Numbered from the stretch's first letter, positions 24,011 through 35,639 are shown. The stretch: DNA of 64,000 bases from Diphasiastrum complanatum (GCA_029204225.1 CM055092.1:14835059-14899058); one strand, 5' to 3'. Numbers and translations: made by a program. The notes: generated by a model not told the origin, from the sequence alone.

Positions 24011-25660
24011 AATTCCACCACCGTGGTAGCAGACATCAACACAACCACCATCATCGGCCGTGCCAACGGACCTTCATTCAACATACTAATTCTTGGGCAC
24101 CTTTGTCCAGGATGCGATCACCACCAGAACAATATTGAACGGCCGGATGGTGAAACTGGCATGAAGTTGCGAGCAGAACTCACGAAGCCCCAGCAAGACC
24201 TGCAAATAGCCAATCAATATGAGCAGACATAGAAAGAGGAGGTCCATCGATTCAAACAACATGAAGATGGCCTCCAGACCTACAACAGGGCCTCTCTAAG
24301 ACAACCACGGACGCCTCAACAAAGGTAGAAGAGCTCCAGCAAGAAGCAGCGCAAAGGCTAGCCCCCCTCCAAACACAATTGCAAATTTACGAAACAGAAA
24401 ACACGTTCTTGGGAGCCGAGGTACAAGCACTCCAAGCAGAGAAGGTTGCATGGTTAGCCCAACCAATACCTGCGAATAGGCCACTCACCCAAGCATAAAT
24501 GGACCTCTATAGACAGTAGGTGCAGATCTACGCTCGAACCCTGAACAACTACCAGGGCGAGTTCGATAGATATCGCGCGAGTGCCAACCAAGAGCTCAGC
24601 TAGGCAAAGAGCGCACTCAAGGCGTGCCAAAATCTCATGGCACAGAAATCTCAACCGACCCTAGTGATGATTCCAGTGTTGCGTAGGCTAGTCAGAGTCA
24701 CGATCAAGGGCAAGCAGTGATGGGGTCAGATTCACAAGACCAAGGGCAAGAGACAGGCCTTGACACCACAGAACAAGCAGATCCAAGCCAAGCACAAGCC
24801 TCCTTATTCCAAGACTTGAGGTCGATCTTTGCCAACTGTGCATTCAGAAGGCCAAAATCGGTAGAAGACGAAATCAATGTCTGCCTAGTCCAGTATCCAT
24901 ATGAAAGCTCACGTAGCGGCTGACAACTACCAGTCACAATCAAAGAGGTCAAAGACAATGAGGAAGCCTTCATTCCAGCATTGGCCCCTCAACCAGACTG
25001 GTGCAAGAAGCTGTTTGAAAGAGAACTTGCGGCCATCAGGGCATACTTTACGAGTCCAAGACAACTATTAGTCAATGCCCACTACATTCCCTACCCACGC
25101 AGATCAAGATGGGTGGAATGCGGCACCCCAATGGACAAGATCACAATCAAAACCCTTGAACTAGCCAAAGATCCATTCAGAATACGGGTGGACGATGGAC
25201 GTAGATGCCAAACGGGCTCTAGTCCAATTTTTTAAATAATTTGGCAATTGTCCAAATCCAACAGTCCGTGCGGCTGCACAATATGCTCGGGACTTGGAGT
25301 ATGGGCGTCGCCTCCAAATGGGATGACTTCCTCCCACCTATCTGTTTTGACCCAAACACGGCCCTAGCATCACAAAAAGTTGAAGACCAACTGCCAGTGT
25401 CCCGAGTGTATTATAGAGCGACACTTCTCGGCAACCCCTGACAATCCCGATTTTAAACCTGGATTGAGCAGGATTGGCTCGATGGCATCCATAAGTCCTT
25501 CTACCTTACCAAGGACAAGAAGAGTACATCAAGATTGGATTTCATGGAAGATGTGATCGGATATCTCATCCACCAATGACGTGCTAAACGAAGCTTATAC
25601 TAAGCAACATAGTGTCAAGGGACCGCAAGACTACTTCAGGTTGGAGGCCCTGTTGAGGGT
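24011..25660 (+). pseudogene. Gag-like coiled-coil relic, plus strand, family unknown
   Basis: This stretch is GC-richer and reads on the plus strand in broken frames. It holds Gln/Glu/Leu-rich heptad-like sequence (for example VEELQQEAAQRLAPLQ, QALQAEKVAW) near 24.3-24.5 kb. More globular-looking segments near 25.2-25.6 kb include FGNCPNPTVRAAAQYARDLE. Stops and frameshifts are frequent. The layout resembles the gag of some Gypsy-class elements, but I see no zinc knuckle or other named domain. Confidence 0.35.
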
Positions 25661-25881
25661 ATGACGTTGTAAATAAATAAATTAGCCAAAAATAGTTGCG
25701 AAGGTCGTGGCATCCTACGTGCGTAAGCCCATGGCCCAATGAGCACTTGTAAATAAATAATTATGGAGATAAACTTGACTTTGGGCCATGTAATTAAAAA
25801 TAATATTAGAAGGCCAAAGTTAAGCTTAAGTAAAGTTACTAAGTTTTTTGGGATTAGTCAAAAGTCAAATGATGGTAGGTG
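25661..25881 (+). other. Flank of Gypsy D sharing sequence with its other side
   Basis: GCGTAAGCCCATGGCCCAAT followed by GAGCACTTGTAAAT near 25730 recurs, nearly unchanged, at about 28962-28996 on the other side of Gypsy D. It probably belongs to a different repeat present twice. Confidence 0.5.
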
Positions 25882-26211
25882 ACCAGTAAGTACATGAGAT
25901 ACAATATACTCCTAGTCTTGGATACACGGTACTCCAATGAAACAAGTTGTTAGTTATGCCATGTCATACTGGACGTGACCCGAAAGTAACTAATATCCTT
26001 GTGAGGCCCATAACACACTAAATGGAGTTAAGACAAGATATGAGATAGTGTATGCATGTGTAGAGTTATCAATAACAATTCTATGAATAGTTGGTCCATG
26101 CTTAGGACTCTATTCTAGGTGAATCTATGTATAGGAAACTTAGGGCTATGCATGGTGTGTTACCCATTGTGTTTGTGATTTGTAAGCAGGATCTAAGGAG
26201 CTTCCCTTATA
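25882..26211 (+). repeat. 5' LTR of Gypsy D with internal deletion
   Basis: It aligns to the 3' LTR from TGACYAGTA to the end, but after TAGGGCTATGCATGG it jumps directly to TGTGTTACCCATTGTG. That skips about 190 bp present at 28675-28860. The first ~11 bases (TGTTATGTCCA) are also absent. Confidence 0.8.
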
Positions 26212-26212
26212 G

Positions 26213-26224
26213 TGGTATCAAAGC
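26213..26224 (+). promoter_or_regulatory. Primer-binding site of Gypsy D
   Basis: TGGTATCAAAGC differs in one base from the initiator-tRNA-Met site and follows the LTR end by one base. Confidence 0.85.
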
Positions 26225-26850
26225 AAGGCTTACAAGCTTGGAGAGGTGGTGCTTTTCATTGGAGCTTGGTGGAGATCAACTAATATTCTCATCTAAGGAG
26301 AGCAACACGGTTGCAAGTTGGTGGATCTTCCCAATTTCAATTTGCATGATCCATATCTCTCTCAAATTCATTATGGTTTATGGTGAATTCTGCTAGGAAA
26401 TCAATTTTGGTTGTCTTTTTGGAGCTTTACCATGTGTAACTCAAAACTTGTTGCGGATTTGAATTTTTCAGCAAGTGTATTTACATTAGGGTTTTGAAAT
26501 TCTGCGAGTAAATTTTTTGTAAGTTTTGCGAGTTTTTTCCATGAGATGCTCCAACAAAATGGTAGTACATGGTGTGCTACTCTTTCTATGCCAGTACATG
26601 ATTTTTTAAGAACAAGAATGATGGTTTGATGCATACTTAAAAATTTGACTATCAATCATATTCTAAATAGGTCCATCACAAAATACTTTGTTACTCTATA
26701 AATACAAGTTCTTTTTTTTAAAAAAAAACTGTCTTTGATGTTGTAAAAGTTGGCATGTCAGTGTGCTAGCCTGCAAATTTTTAATTTCAAAAACATGAGG
26801 TTTTTTGAAGAACTTTTTGAAAAAATAAATTTCTTATTGGAGCTGATTCG

Positions 26851-27225
26851 ACTAGCATGCCGGTGAGCTAGCCAAGTAAATTATAAAATAGAAAAGCTAT
26901 TTTGACACATTTGAGAACCAAATTTTGAATAAAACCATTATTTTGGAATATTTATTTAACATCCCAACATAGTAAGCCGACGTGCTAAGTAAAACAACTC
27001 AAAAAAAAAAAAATGAAGCCTTTAAAGATAGTATGCCGGCGTGCTATATGAAATGATAATTTTTTTTTGCAACCAACCAAGATAGCACGCTGGCGTGCTA
27101 TATGAAATGAGAATTTTTTTTTGCAGTCAACCCAGATAGCATGCCGACGTGCTATCTGGGTTGTCTGCACAAAAAAAATAAAAAATTTCTGGCGTGCTGC
27201 TTAGCACGCCGGCGTGCTATCTGGA
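26851..27225. repeat. Cluster of palindromic AGCAYGCCGGCGTGCT iterons
   Basis: At least six copies of a partly palindromic word built on GCCGGC occur, at about 26853, 26970, 27028, 27081, 27135 and 27200. The last contains a perfect 18-base palindrome (27202-27219). The final four are spaced 53, 54 and 65 bp apart, separated by A/T runs and CAACC/GGTTG words. They lie in the interior of Gypsy D. Confidence 0.8.
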
Positions 27226-27899
27226 TTGGCTGCAATTTTTTTTTTTTTAATTTGAATTTTTTTTTACTTAGTGGGATGTTTAACTATATACCAAACCACA
27301 TTTTTAATAATAAACATTGAAATAGTAGTATAAAAAAGGTGGCACACCATGTGCTATCTTTTTGTTGAATGATGGCAAGAAAGAAACTCGCAAAACTCAC
27401 AAAAAATTTACTTGCAAAATACCAAGGTCCTTTACATTATAGTAGTTGAAATTCATGTTGCATGTTGGATCTTTCCATGATTTAGGATTCTACGCTTGGT
27501 TGGTTTTCCATGCTTTTTGGCACAAAAATGATAGTAAGAACCAAAATCTAGCAAGTTCAAAGCAATAAGATGGTTATAATTCTGTAAATAGGATTGCATG
27601 TGTTAGAGAAAAATGTTCTTGCCTTTGATTTCCAATTTGTCAAGGAGAAAAAACCTAGAAATGGCCAAAATCCATGATTTTTGTTTGTTTTTTCATGAAA
27701 TTGGAAGGTAGGAGGTTGTAGAACACCAATTAAAGCTGGGAAAAGATGAATCATAGTCTTTAGAAGCTGTCCTAGAGGTTAGAGCCAAAAATTCTAGCAA
27801 TTGAGTTTGTATGAAGTCAAAAATGGGCAAAGATTGACTAATTTTGGTGAATTTTGAGAGGGTGGATTTCTCTAAATCCATAAGGGAATCATTTTGGAT

Positions 27900-28362
27900 T
27901 TTTTACAGTATGGATAGTATTCCTTTTTACCTTTCCAGCAAGCTTTCCTGGGTATATCTTAGGATTCCAAAAGATTTTAAGACGTTACATACAGGGAAAC
28001 ATTATAAACTCTCTACCCCCTATTGTGGACCGTTCAGAATTGTACGTAGAATTGGTTCTTTGGCATATGAACTCGATCTTCAAGAAAAATCGACTGCACA
28101 CCCAGTGTTTCTTGTAAGTCATTTGAAACTAAGTCTACATGAAGGTAATACAGATGGGTCGGATGAAGATTTATCTCATTTGGAAGATTTGTCGCTTAGT
28201 GTACTTTTGAAATCTGAGAAAGTGCTCAGAACCAGAGATAAACAATTGAAAAATCGTTCTATCTTTGAGTGCTTAATTCGGTGGAAAGGTCATATTGAGG
28301 ATGGTGATTCGTGGAAGAGAGTTGATAGCATAAATTTTCTTTTCCTGAAGTTTAGCTTCTAA
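27900..28362 (+). pseudogene. Gypsy integrase C-terminus with chromodomain-like tail
   Basis: The plus-strand frame reads VYLRIPKDFKTLHTGKHYKL, then GPFRIVRRIGSLAYELDL and HPVFLVSHLK. This is the integrase C-terminal (GPY/F-like) module of plant Gypsy chromoviruses. It ends with FECLIRWKGHIEDGDSWKRV, resembling a chromodomain (L-x-RWKG....-D-x-W). The frame is open for about 150 residues, the best-kept coding piece of Gypsy D. The rest of pol is absent. Confidence 0.85.
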
Positions 28363-28390
28363 GGATAGAAGCAGTTTAAGGAGGGAAGAA

Positions 28391-28917
28391 TGTTATGTCC
28401 ATGACTAGTACATAGGATATGGTATACTCCTAGTCTTAGATACATGGTACTCCAGTGAAACAAGCTGTTAGTTATGCCATGTCATACTGGACGTGATCCG
28501 AAAGTAACTAATATCCTTGTAAGGCCGTCCAGAACACAGTAAATGGAGTTTAGACAGGGTATGAGACAGTGTATGCATGTGTAGAGTTATCAATAGCAAT
28601 TTTATGAATAGTTGGTCCATGCTTAGGACTCTATTCTAGGTGAATCTATGTATAGGAAAGTTAGGGCTATGCATGGCTATGTGCCCATGATGCTTTTGGC
28701 TGTATATATGGAGACCAAACTCGCTCTACTCCTCCTCATTGTGGTCATTGATTCATTGTCAGACTCTCACTCTATATTCATGCTTCTTGTTCCTTGGCTT
28801 GGGAGTGAAGCTTCTAGAGTTTGACTGGATGCTTCTACTTGGTTGGGTGGTTTCTCCATAGTGTGTTATCCATTGTGTTTGTGATTTGTAAGTAGGATCT
28901 AAGGAGCTTTCCTTATA
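28391..28917 (+). repeat. 3' LTR of Gypsy D
   Basis: It starts TGTTATGTCCATG directly after the purine tract and ends CTTATA. A TATA-like TGTATATATGG lies near 28692, inside the part missing from the 5' LTR. Confidence 0.85.
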
Positions 28918-29102
28918 GGTGGCCCTTGCCCCTTGCCCCCTATTGGAATCCTCCTGTGTGCGTAAGCCCATGGCCCAATGAACACTTGTAAATCAATAAT
29001 CAAATGGTGGTAGGTGGAGTGTGTTTCTACACCATAGATTTGTGTTTCTTGTGGATGGTGTGGATTACAATCCCATCTTTTGCACAAGGGGCAAGGGCCA
29101 CC
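28918..29102. repeat. 185-bp element with perfect 18-bp terminal inverted repeats
   Basis: The left arm GGTGGCCCTTGCCCCTTG (28918-28935) is exactly complementary to CAAGGGGCAAGGGCCACC (29085-29102). The size and arms suit a small MITE-like element. I found no target-site duplication, and the left arm abuts the end of the Gypsy D LTR. Confidence 0.6.
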
Positions 29103-29734
29103 CCAAAGTTAAAAGGACACCATTTGTAACCCATTTCTATTCTTAAATGAGAAGGAGGAAACTCTACCATTTTGGAGAGAAGCATTCTCATTTGCTATTC
29201 AATACTTGCTAATGCTTTTGTGTGCTTGTGTCTTTGCTTTCTAGTTTCCATGTTTTTGGTTTCATTAGTTAATGTTTCTCCATTAACATGCACAATGAGC
29301 AAATGAGCTAACCTCCTCTCGCACTATCTTTCTCTCCCTCTTTCTCTACTTTCTACTTCTATCTATCTATCTCTCTCCCTTTCTTTCCGGGAATCGCTCA
29401 ATAGGTGGCTCTGACATATCGGATGACTTCGATGAAAGTCGAATAAGTCGAACATGCCGGAGGATGACAATTACTGTTCGCTTGAGATGAAACTAAAGAC
29501 TTGTCCTAATTGCTTTGCAAGTAAATTTTTGGGAGGTCCTAACTGGGTAGTTGATAGCGCATTACGACTAACTACCAATTGTGATCTACGACCTGATTAG
29601 CTGTCCTACTAGATGAGTTTAACTTGATTTAGTTAAATAGCTGATCGTTAAAGACTTTTATAATCTCTAGAATGTTTTAGAGCTCTATTAGAGTATTGCT
29701 ATTAGCGCTTATTGCTTACTAGCGGAAGTGCATT
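29103..29734. other. Non-coding repeat-like DNA
   Basis: It contains a pyrimidine-rich patch at about 29335-29390 (CTCTCTCCC...) and no open frame or recognised domain. It is probably LTR or leader sequence of another element. Confidence 0.4.
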
Positions 29735-31545
29735 AGACAGAGTTTTTAGTTACTCAAAGATAGTTAGGGTACGTGATTTTCATCCGCTATTGCTTTGTGC
29801 TCTCATCATCTGATTTGTACATGCTACTTACTGAATCAATCTATTTTCTTATTGCGTTCAATATTATGTCAAAATGTATGTTTCTCTATAGTCATTTGTA
29901 ACTAATAAATCTCTTATTGTTTCATCTGATCTGTTGAAAACCTCAACGCTGCAATATTCTATATATCACTTCGCACTTTGAAATTATTTGGCTATGAAAT
30001 CACTTTAGTACTAATGATATCAAGTTAGTTGCTAAAAGATTGAACATGACTTCTATCATTATAGCTTTGTTCAATTATTGATAAGCTTAGTCATGTATTA
30101 GGAAAGAAGGCTCGTTCCGCTGTGCTTGATAGTTCGTTCACAATCTTCAACTTATCGAATCATCATTCCTTCTTCCATCATTCAGATCTTCAAGCTCTCG
30201 GCCTACTACATCCGCATCTATCATCATTATATGCTCCTCCTCGCCTGGTTGAGCTAGGTTGAGTAGCTTTACCTTGGCGGTCGATGGGATATCGAATTGC
30301 CATTTCTTCTTTCATCATTCAGATTTTCTAGATCTAATCGTTGGGGTCTTGATAACACTACATCCACTTCGTCCATCGTATAATCCTTGAGATAAGATGG
30401 CACATCATGTATCCCTTTCAGGCTCCTGTTTAGTTATTTTCTTCGCCTTGGTATCCAGGGGAACCATAGGTTCAGCTGGGGTAATTATTTCTCCTTCTCC
30501 TTCTTGGTAACTCTTTTCTTGATCTCGTTGATTGGTTTTGGTTTAGGTTCCTCAGAAGGAGGATCTATTGGCTTGATTGCAATGAGTGGATCTCCTTTCT
30601 TACACCCAAGCTTCCTTGAGGAGGTTAGAGGTCTGGATGAGATCGGAGTTATCGGTTTAGCTGGACAACAGTGCCCTTGCTATTGGCATTGGTAGATTCA
30701 AGTTCATCATGGAATGATTCAAGCCATGGGGTGATTTCTATGATATCAGCCTTATTTGGGAGAGGGGTGGCTCTAGTTGTTACTGGGTGATGATATCTAA
30801 CAGGATCCAGACACCGAATGACCTCCTCATCTGTATATTCTCGTTCTTCATCAAGTGTAAGTCCTTGATTTAGTTCAATCCTTAATGGCTCACTGATCTC
30901 CAGTATTGGGTCCTAGCCATTGAACTTGTATCATGAAAATTTGAAATTTCACAAACATTGTCCTCTAGTTCGCTCCCCATCTCTCTTGTGGTGGAATTGA
31001 GAATTTCATCTTCATTGGCTAGGTCAGATTGTGCAGAAGAGTTATCACTTGAATGATCTATCATGGAATTCAAACAATCAACCATGGCTAAGGCCTCCAT
31101 CCAATCAACTATCTCGGTTTGGAAGTCATCCTTAATCACTATTCGCCTCCAATGTCCTGGATATTCGGATTCCATATATTCCTCTTCAGTTCGCAAACTT
31201 ACTGTCATCTTCCATTGATCCGCTAGTTTGACTACCCAAGTGACAGGATCAACCTTCACTGCTTTCTCGCGATTCTGTAAGATAATTCGCCCTTTTTTCT
31301 CAATCATGGAGAGCATGTGAAGCACGCAGTCATGGTCGCCCAAGAACAACCGTATAAGAGTGTGGGTTCTTTGGTAGATCTAAGATGACAAAATTGATTA
31401 CGAAGCGCACATCGACAATCTTCAAATGAACATTTCTTGTCTTGCCAATAGGTTGCACACTCGATTGATCAGCCATTCTGATTGTGAAGGACATTGGGTC
31501 CGTTTCTTATACATTTCAGGCTCGATATAATGCAGACAAGATAAT
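29735..31545 (-). pseudogene. Gypsy-type protease relic with acidic spacer (block copy 2)
   Basis: This is the second copy of the block at 15655-17517, in the same orientation. The minus-strand frame 30882-31349 keeps GRIILQNREKAVKVDPVTWV, then GHWRRIVIKDD and EIVDWMEALAMVDCLNSMID. The protease start (MADQSSVQPIGKTRNVHLK) lies near 31.45 kb. Compared with copy 1 it has lost parts of the 177-codon spacer frame. It is followed, as in copy 1, by the same Copia LTR fragment. Confidence 0.6.
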
Positions 31546-31548
31546 GTT

Positions 31549-31641
31549 GTTAAAATTGTCAAATTCTAGCTATTTGTTTCAAGTTGATTTGTACATAATT
31601 TGATCCCAAATGTGTGGATCCTGTTCCCATGTGTGGATGGT
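31549..31641 (+). repeat. Copia LTR fragment interrupted by Gypsy E
   Basis: The same start (TGTTAAAATTGTCAAATTC) and order of words as at 17518 and, reversed, 55750. It stops at GTGTGGATGGT, where the Gypsy E LTR begins. Confidence 0.75.
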
Positions 31642-32135
31642 TGTAAAGACCACTAGGGAAACCCCTAAGATGAAGATAGGAAAACACAAGAGAGACAATA
31701 GAGCAAAACCACCCAACCAATCCTAGATCCCTCATGGAGAATCCTCTTGGATCTAGCCCCCAAGCCATGCTATGTGATAGCAAGAGGAGAAGAGCTCACT
31801 GGTAACATAGACCAAAGTCGTCGACGAAATAATCACTACCTCAATATATACAAAGTAGGATCCTGTGCATGAACCCACGCAATCCCCATGCAGGTCAATT
31901 ATAAATAGGTCACAACTCAATACCTCTTGTCTATATCTGTCACACGTACGTGCACTACTCCATATGTCTCAATTAGAGTGTCTGGGTCCTCTCAAAGTCA
32001 TTAGTCACAAACAGTCCTCATGTGGAATAAAATCTAGGTGTAACCAATAATCTCGAACACTGGAGGGCCGGTCTACCATATTAGGACTATTCCATGTCCT
32101 TAACTGAATATCCTTAACTGAATATGGCCGTAACA
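31642..32135 (-). repeat. 3' LTR of Gypsy E, full length
   Basis: Read on the minus strand it starts TGTTACGGCCATATTCAG and ends GTGGTCTTTACA, giving TG...CA ends and about 494 bp. It is the most complete LTR of this family in the window. A 16-bp tandem word (TCCTTAACTGAATA) lies near its start. Confidence 0.88.
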
Positions 32136-33750
32136 CTCTTCCTCCCTTAAATAGGTTCTGTCCTCAGAACGAGAAAAAGAAAATATGAAACTATTCCTTA
32201 AGCTTTCAAGTCTTTCCCATGAATCATTATTCTTAGTCCGATCTTTCCATCTGAATAAGTACTCAGAGATGCACAATTTCTAAATTGCTTGCCTCTACTC
32301 ATGAATACTAATATAAATTCCCAAAGATACACTAAGTTATAAATCTTCCAAATGGGTTGAACTTATCCAAAAACAGAGTTCGTCACTTTCATGTAATCCA
32401 AACACTCGGTGATTTACTTTATTTCAGAAATCAAATCCAAAAGCTAAAGAAACTAGAAAAACATCTAGAGATTACAAAGTTCTACTGAATTCCAAAATTC
32501 AATTTACCATTCTTGGAACCATTAGGATCCGGTATCCAATTGAGCTCTCATGGATACTATCACTAATGAGTCAAGTCTATTCCTCAATTGAGAAATACTC
32601 ACCCAAGAATTCAGTATATCCTATGCGCACAATTTCTTGATGAATCCAAATGACTCATAAATTATGTGTTTTACAAGCAATACACACAAAACAAACAGTT
32701 TCTAGTGAATTCTCTTCACACTGTCCGTTTTACTAATTAACTTATGAATGTCTAGGTGCAGCTCTTAATTGTACTAGTACAACACCACATTTAGATCCCT
32801 ATCTTAATTGTACTAGTACAATATCACATTTAGATCCCTATCCAAATCACTTTTAAGCTAACCACTAGATCTATCAGAACAGATCTGTTAACTCTGCAAG
32901 TAATTGTCAAATACAATACTTGATCATATGTCTATGTTCAACGACTAGGTTAAGTGCACCAAATAACCTTAGTAACTAGGAATACATAGTAGAACCAAAC
33001 AAAATTAATCGTGCACATATGAGAATAATCTCATTATGACCCAGTACATAAACACATATGTCTTTATCTGGCAAATTCCTCCAAAATCTGCATATGTTAC
33101 TCACATATATTATTGAGAATCTTGTAACTCAGCTACAGAAGATTCTATTTCTCTTAAGTAAATAACATATATGGGAAATCTCTAAAGTGAATAATTTCAC
33201 AGCACAAAGTTTCCGACCATCAACTTTTACCAACAAAATTCCTTCAACCAACCTACTTCAAATCTTAGTATACAAACCAAGATTAGGCTGACTTATACAG
33301 ACATCTTTGGACATAAGGTTAAGATTAAGACTTTATTCCATCTGATCCAATCAGTGGAATTTTAAATTAATCTTTACCACCACTATCCATAATCATGAAT
33401 ATCTAATAGCTCAAAACCCCTTTCTCTAGTTTCAGATTATTCAAAACAATCACTAGAAATTTCCTCTATTCCGACTGGATAGTTCCACCATTGCACACAT
33501 ACCGAATTCCACAAAAGAAATCTATGCAACTGGTTGATCCCATGAAAATCTTATTCCTATCATTTTCTTCTCCCCCTTTTAAATGAAATTTCATAATTTC
33601 GATTAAAAAGTTCCCAGGAGACAACGTATAAGATATCGAAAATTCGAAGAAGTCAGTAATGAGTATCCAATACTATTACAACCGAACTTTTTCCTCAAAA
33701 TCATAAAATATCTTGTGTTAGTCCTCTTAAGCTCACATTGGGCTCACACA
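31642..33750 (-). mobile_element. Gypsy element E, minus strand, 3' LTR plus decayed interior
   Basis: This belongs to the same family as Gypsy C in reverse orientation. The LTR 31642-32135 is followed on its right by the purine tract (complement of CTCTTCCTCCCTTA) and then about 1.6 kb that matches the reverse complement of Gypsy C interior (for example the region near 21.9-23.2 kb). No primer site or second LTR was found on the right, so the 5' half is missing. The right boundary is approximate. Confidence 0.75.
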
Positions 33751-34685
33751 AAATTTTCAATACAAGTTTCTGTATGGAAAGGCATGAATTGATGGATCAT
33801 TTAAGTCGGTTTTAATACTCTACATTTATCTCTTGACGTGTATACTTTTGTCCTCCCATGAATGTCGTTGATGAGGTTACACATGTAAGTGGATTGTGAA
33901 CCTTGGAATCAACCTCATGTATGTCTCCCATTGGAGATGTCTTAGCAACATGCATTCCAAAGCCCACCAAGCTCTTCATTCAAGTATGGAGGTTTGTAAT
34001 GTGTTGAGAGGTAAAATAATGGCCTTTTACCTTGAGTTGTCACCATGTTGGCAACTCAAGCTTGATTTTTTAACCCACCCTCAATGCTTGGCAAGGCGAG
34101 TCCAACCAACCAATTAGAAAAGACATTTCATATTTCACCAATAGAATGAGAGATGAAATGCAGAGCTAATCTCATACAGATGTTGGAGGTAGCAAGAGAA
34201 TGCATTTGAGATGAGGATTTTATGATTGCCTCATAATATGTCCCATCTTTTAAGATGACGTATTGTTGGCCATTCGCCTGGCCATTCGCTTGCCAAGAAG
34301 TGAATCCCAAAGTGCATTAATTTGTGTAGAAGTAGCGCTAGAATGTACTCAAACTGTTTAAATTTTATATTTATCCACATTCCCTAAGCACTAATAAATG
34401 TGAATTCAAAGCAGATTCAGGTGAAAATATCACGAGCAACTTCAATGTATCCTGATGGACAAAAGAAAGGTTTTGCAATTTAAAAGGTTGAAAAACAAAG
34501 ATATTTTTTTAACTTGAACTCATCAAAGAAAGCCTTTCACTAGGTTTAACTCTAGGATGCCCATTGCGACCAGATCACGATCCAAAGTGGTGAAGTTTTC
34601 AGCTCCTCCCTTGGATGGGAGTCTAGGTGCACATGGCATTAAATGCTTGTGCGTTTTTTAGACACTCGCTCTCAAAGAAATACAC
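33751..34685. other. Non-coding DNA, no gene seen
   Basis: AT-rich sequence with short open frames but no conserved protein words. It is probably eroded retroelement interior. Confidence 0.4.
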
Positions 34686-35070
34686 AGTAGTGTTGAGAGA
34701 ATAGTCACAATAGCTTAAGATGAGTAGTACCTCGCATCTAAGGAGCACGGGGCCATTTGGCCCTCGTGCATCAAAAGATTACTTATGAAGATCAAGTGCA
34801 TCAAGGATGGAGATCTACCTATCATCAACAAGTGTGACAACATCTCAACCCAAGCTCTTGCCAACAATCCTATTTTTTCATGCAAGAAGCAAACATATTG
34901 AGATTTCACACCACTTTGTAAGGGAAAAAGTCATTGGAAGAGAAATCAACTTGGAGCATATTGGATCATCATCATGTATTGCCGATCTCCTCACCAAACC
35001 ATTGCTCAAGGGTGCCTTCATAGAGTTTAGATCTAATCTTGGCTTGATTCCAAGATCCATGTTAAAGTAG
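34686..35070 (+). pseudogene. Copia RNase H C-terminus, plus strand
   Basis: The plus frame reads ILFFHARSKHIEISHHFVRE, then GREINLEHIGSSSCIADLLT and KPLLKGAFIEFRSNLGL. This is the Copia RNase H tail (FHARTKHIE..HHFVRE...ADI.TKPL). It is most like the tail of Copia F at 55762-56055. A purine stretch (TTTTAAGGAGTG) at about 35079 follows and an LTR-like TGAAATTGTAAAAG start comes next. Upstream pol is missing. Confidence 0.85.
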
Positions 35071-35090
35071 ATAGATGTCTTTTAAGGAGT

Positions 35091-35362
35091 GTGAAATTGT
35101 AAAAGCCATCTATCTTGAGGTTTGGGGGTTCTCTTTCAAAACCACTCATTGTACACTTGCAAGTGATTACCACACGTGTCCGGGCAACCAAAACAATATC
35201 CCATAACCATTCGTATGGGATTCTTCAGGAGAGATATATAGACAAACCTGCCTACATACTCACATGTGTACGTGCTCGGGTGTGGCTCCCATTGCCGGCG
35301 CGCCCGCCTGCCCTGCACCCACCTGGGAGCCGCCGGAGCCTGCCCACCCGCTGCTCATGCCC
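35091..35362 (+). repeat. Probable Copia LTR start
   Basis: It starts TGAAATTGTAAAAGCC after the purine tract of the Copia tail. It becomes strongly GC-rich after 35270. The 3' limit is not visible. Confidence 0.4.
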
Positions 35363-35626
35363 GCAAAAATTGTTTGCCCCCAAGTTTTTGACGGTCTCTG
35401 CTCGCTCAGGCACCGGGGTCACGTGGCACCCAGCCAACGGGCCGGGGCCAAATACCAAGTACCAAACACGTGTGGCCCCGTGCCTCGGAACCTCGCAAAA
35501 ATTGTCTGCCCCCAAGTTTTTGACGGTCTCTGCTCGCTCAGGCACTGGGGTCACGTGGCACCCAGCCAATGGGCCGGGGCCAAATACCAAGTACCAAACA
35601 CGTGTGGCCCCGTGCCTCGGAACCTC
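35363..35626 (+). repeat. GC-rich 132-bp tandem duplication
   Basis: Two units (35363-35494 and 35495-35626) start GCAAAAATTGT and contain CACGTGGCACCCAGCC and GGGCCGGGGCCAAATACC. They differ at only about three positions. The block is far richer in GC and CpG than its neighbours. Long open frames over it in several frames come from base composition. Confidence 0.93.
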
Positions 35627-35639
35627 TCAGATGAGTAGT

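Larger units (their letters stand above)
25882..28917 (+). mobile_element. Gypsy element D (chromovirus-like), plus strand, internally deleted
   Basis: The 5' LTR is about 25882-26211, the primer site TGGTATCAAAGC is at 26213-26224 (one change), and the 3' LTR is 28391-28917. The interior is only about 2.2 kb, with gag, protease and most of pol missing. The one readable part is the integrase C-terminus at about 27900-28362. A purine tract (AAGGAGGGAAGAA) precedes the 3' LTR. The 5' LTR lacks about 190 bp that the 3' LTR has. The interior also carries a cluster of palindromic repeats at 26.85-27.22 kb. Confidence 0.8.

Noticed and set aside
26851-27225. CRISPR-like array
   Set aside because: Repeat units vary in sequence and spacing, are palindromic words with A/T runs between them, and lie in a plant retroelement.
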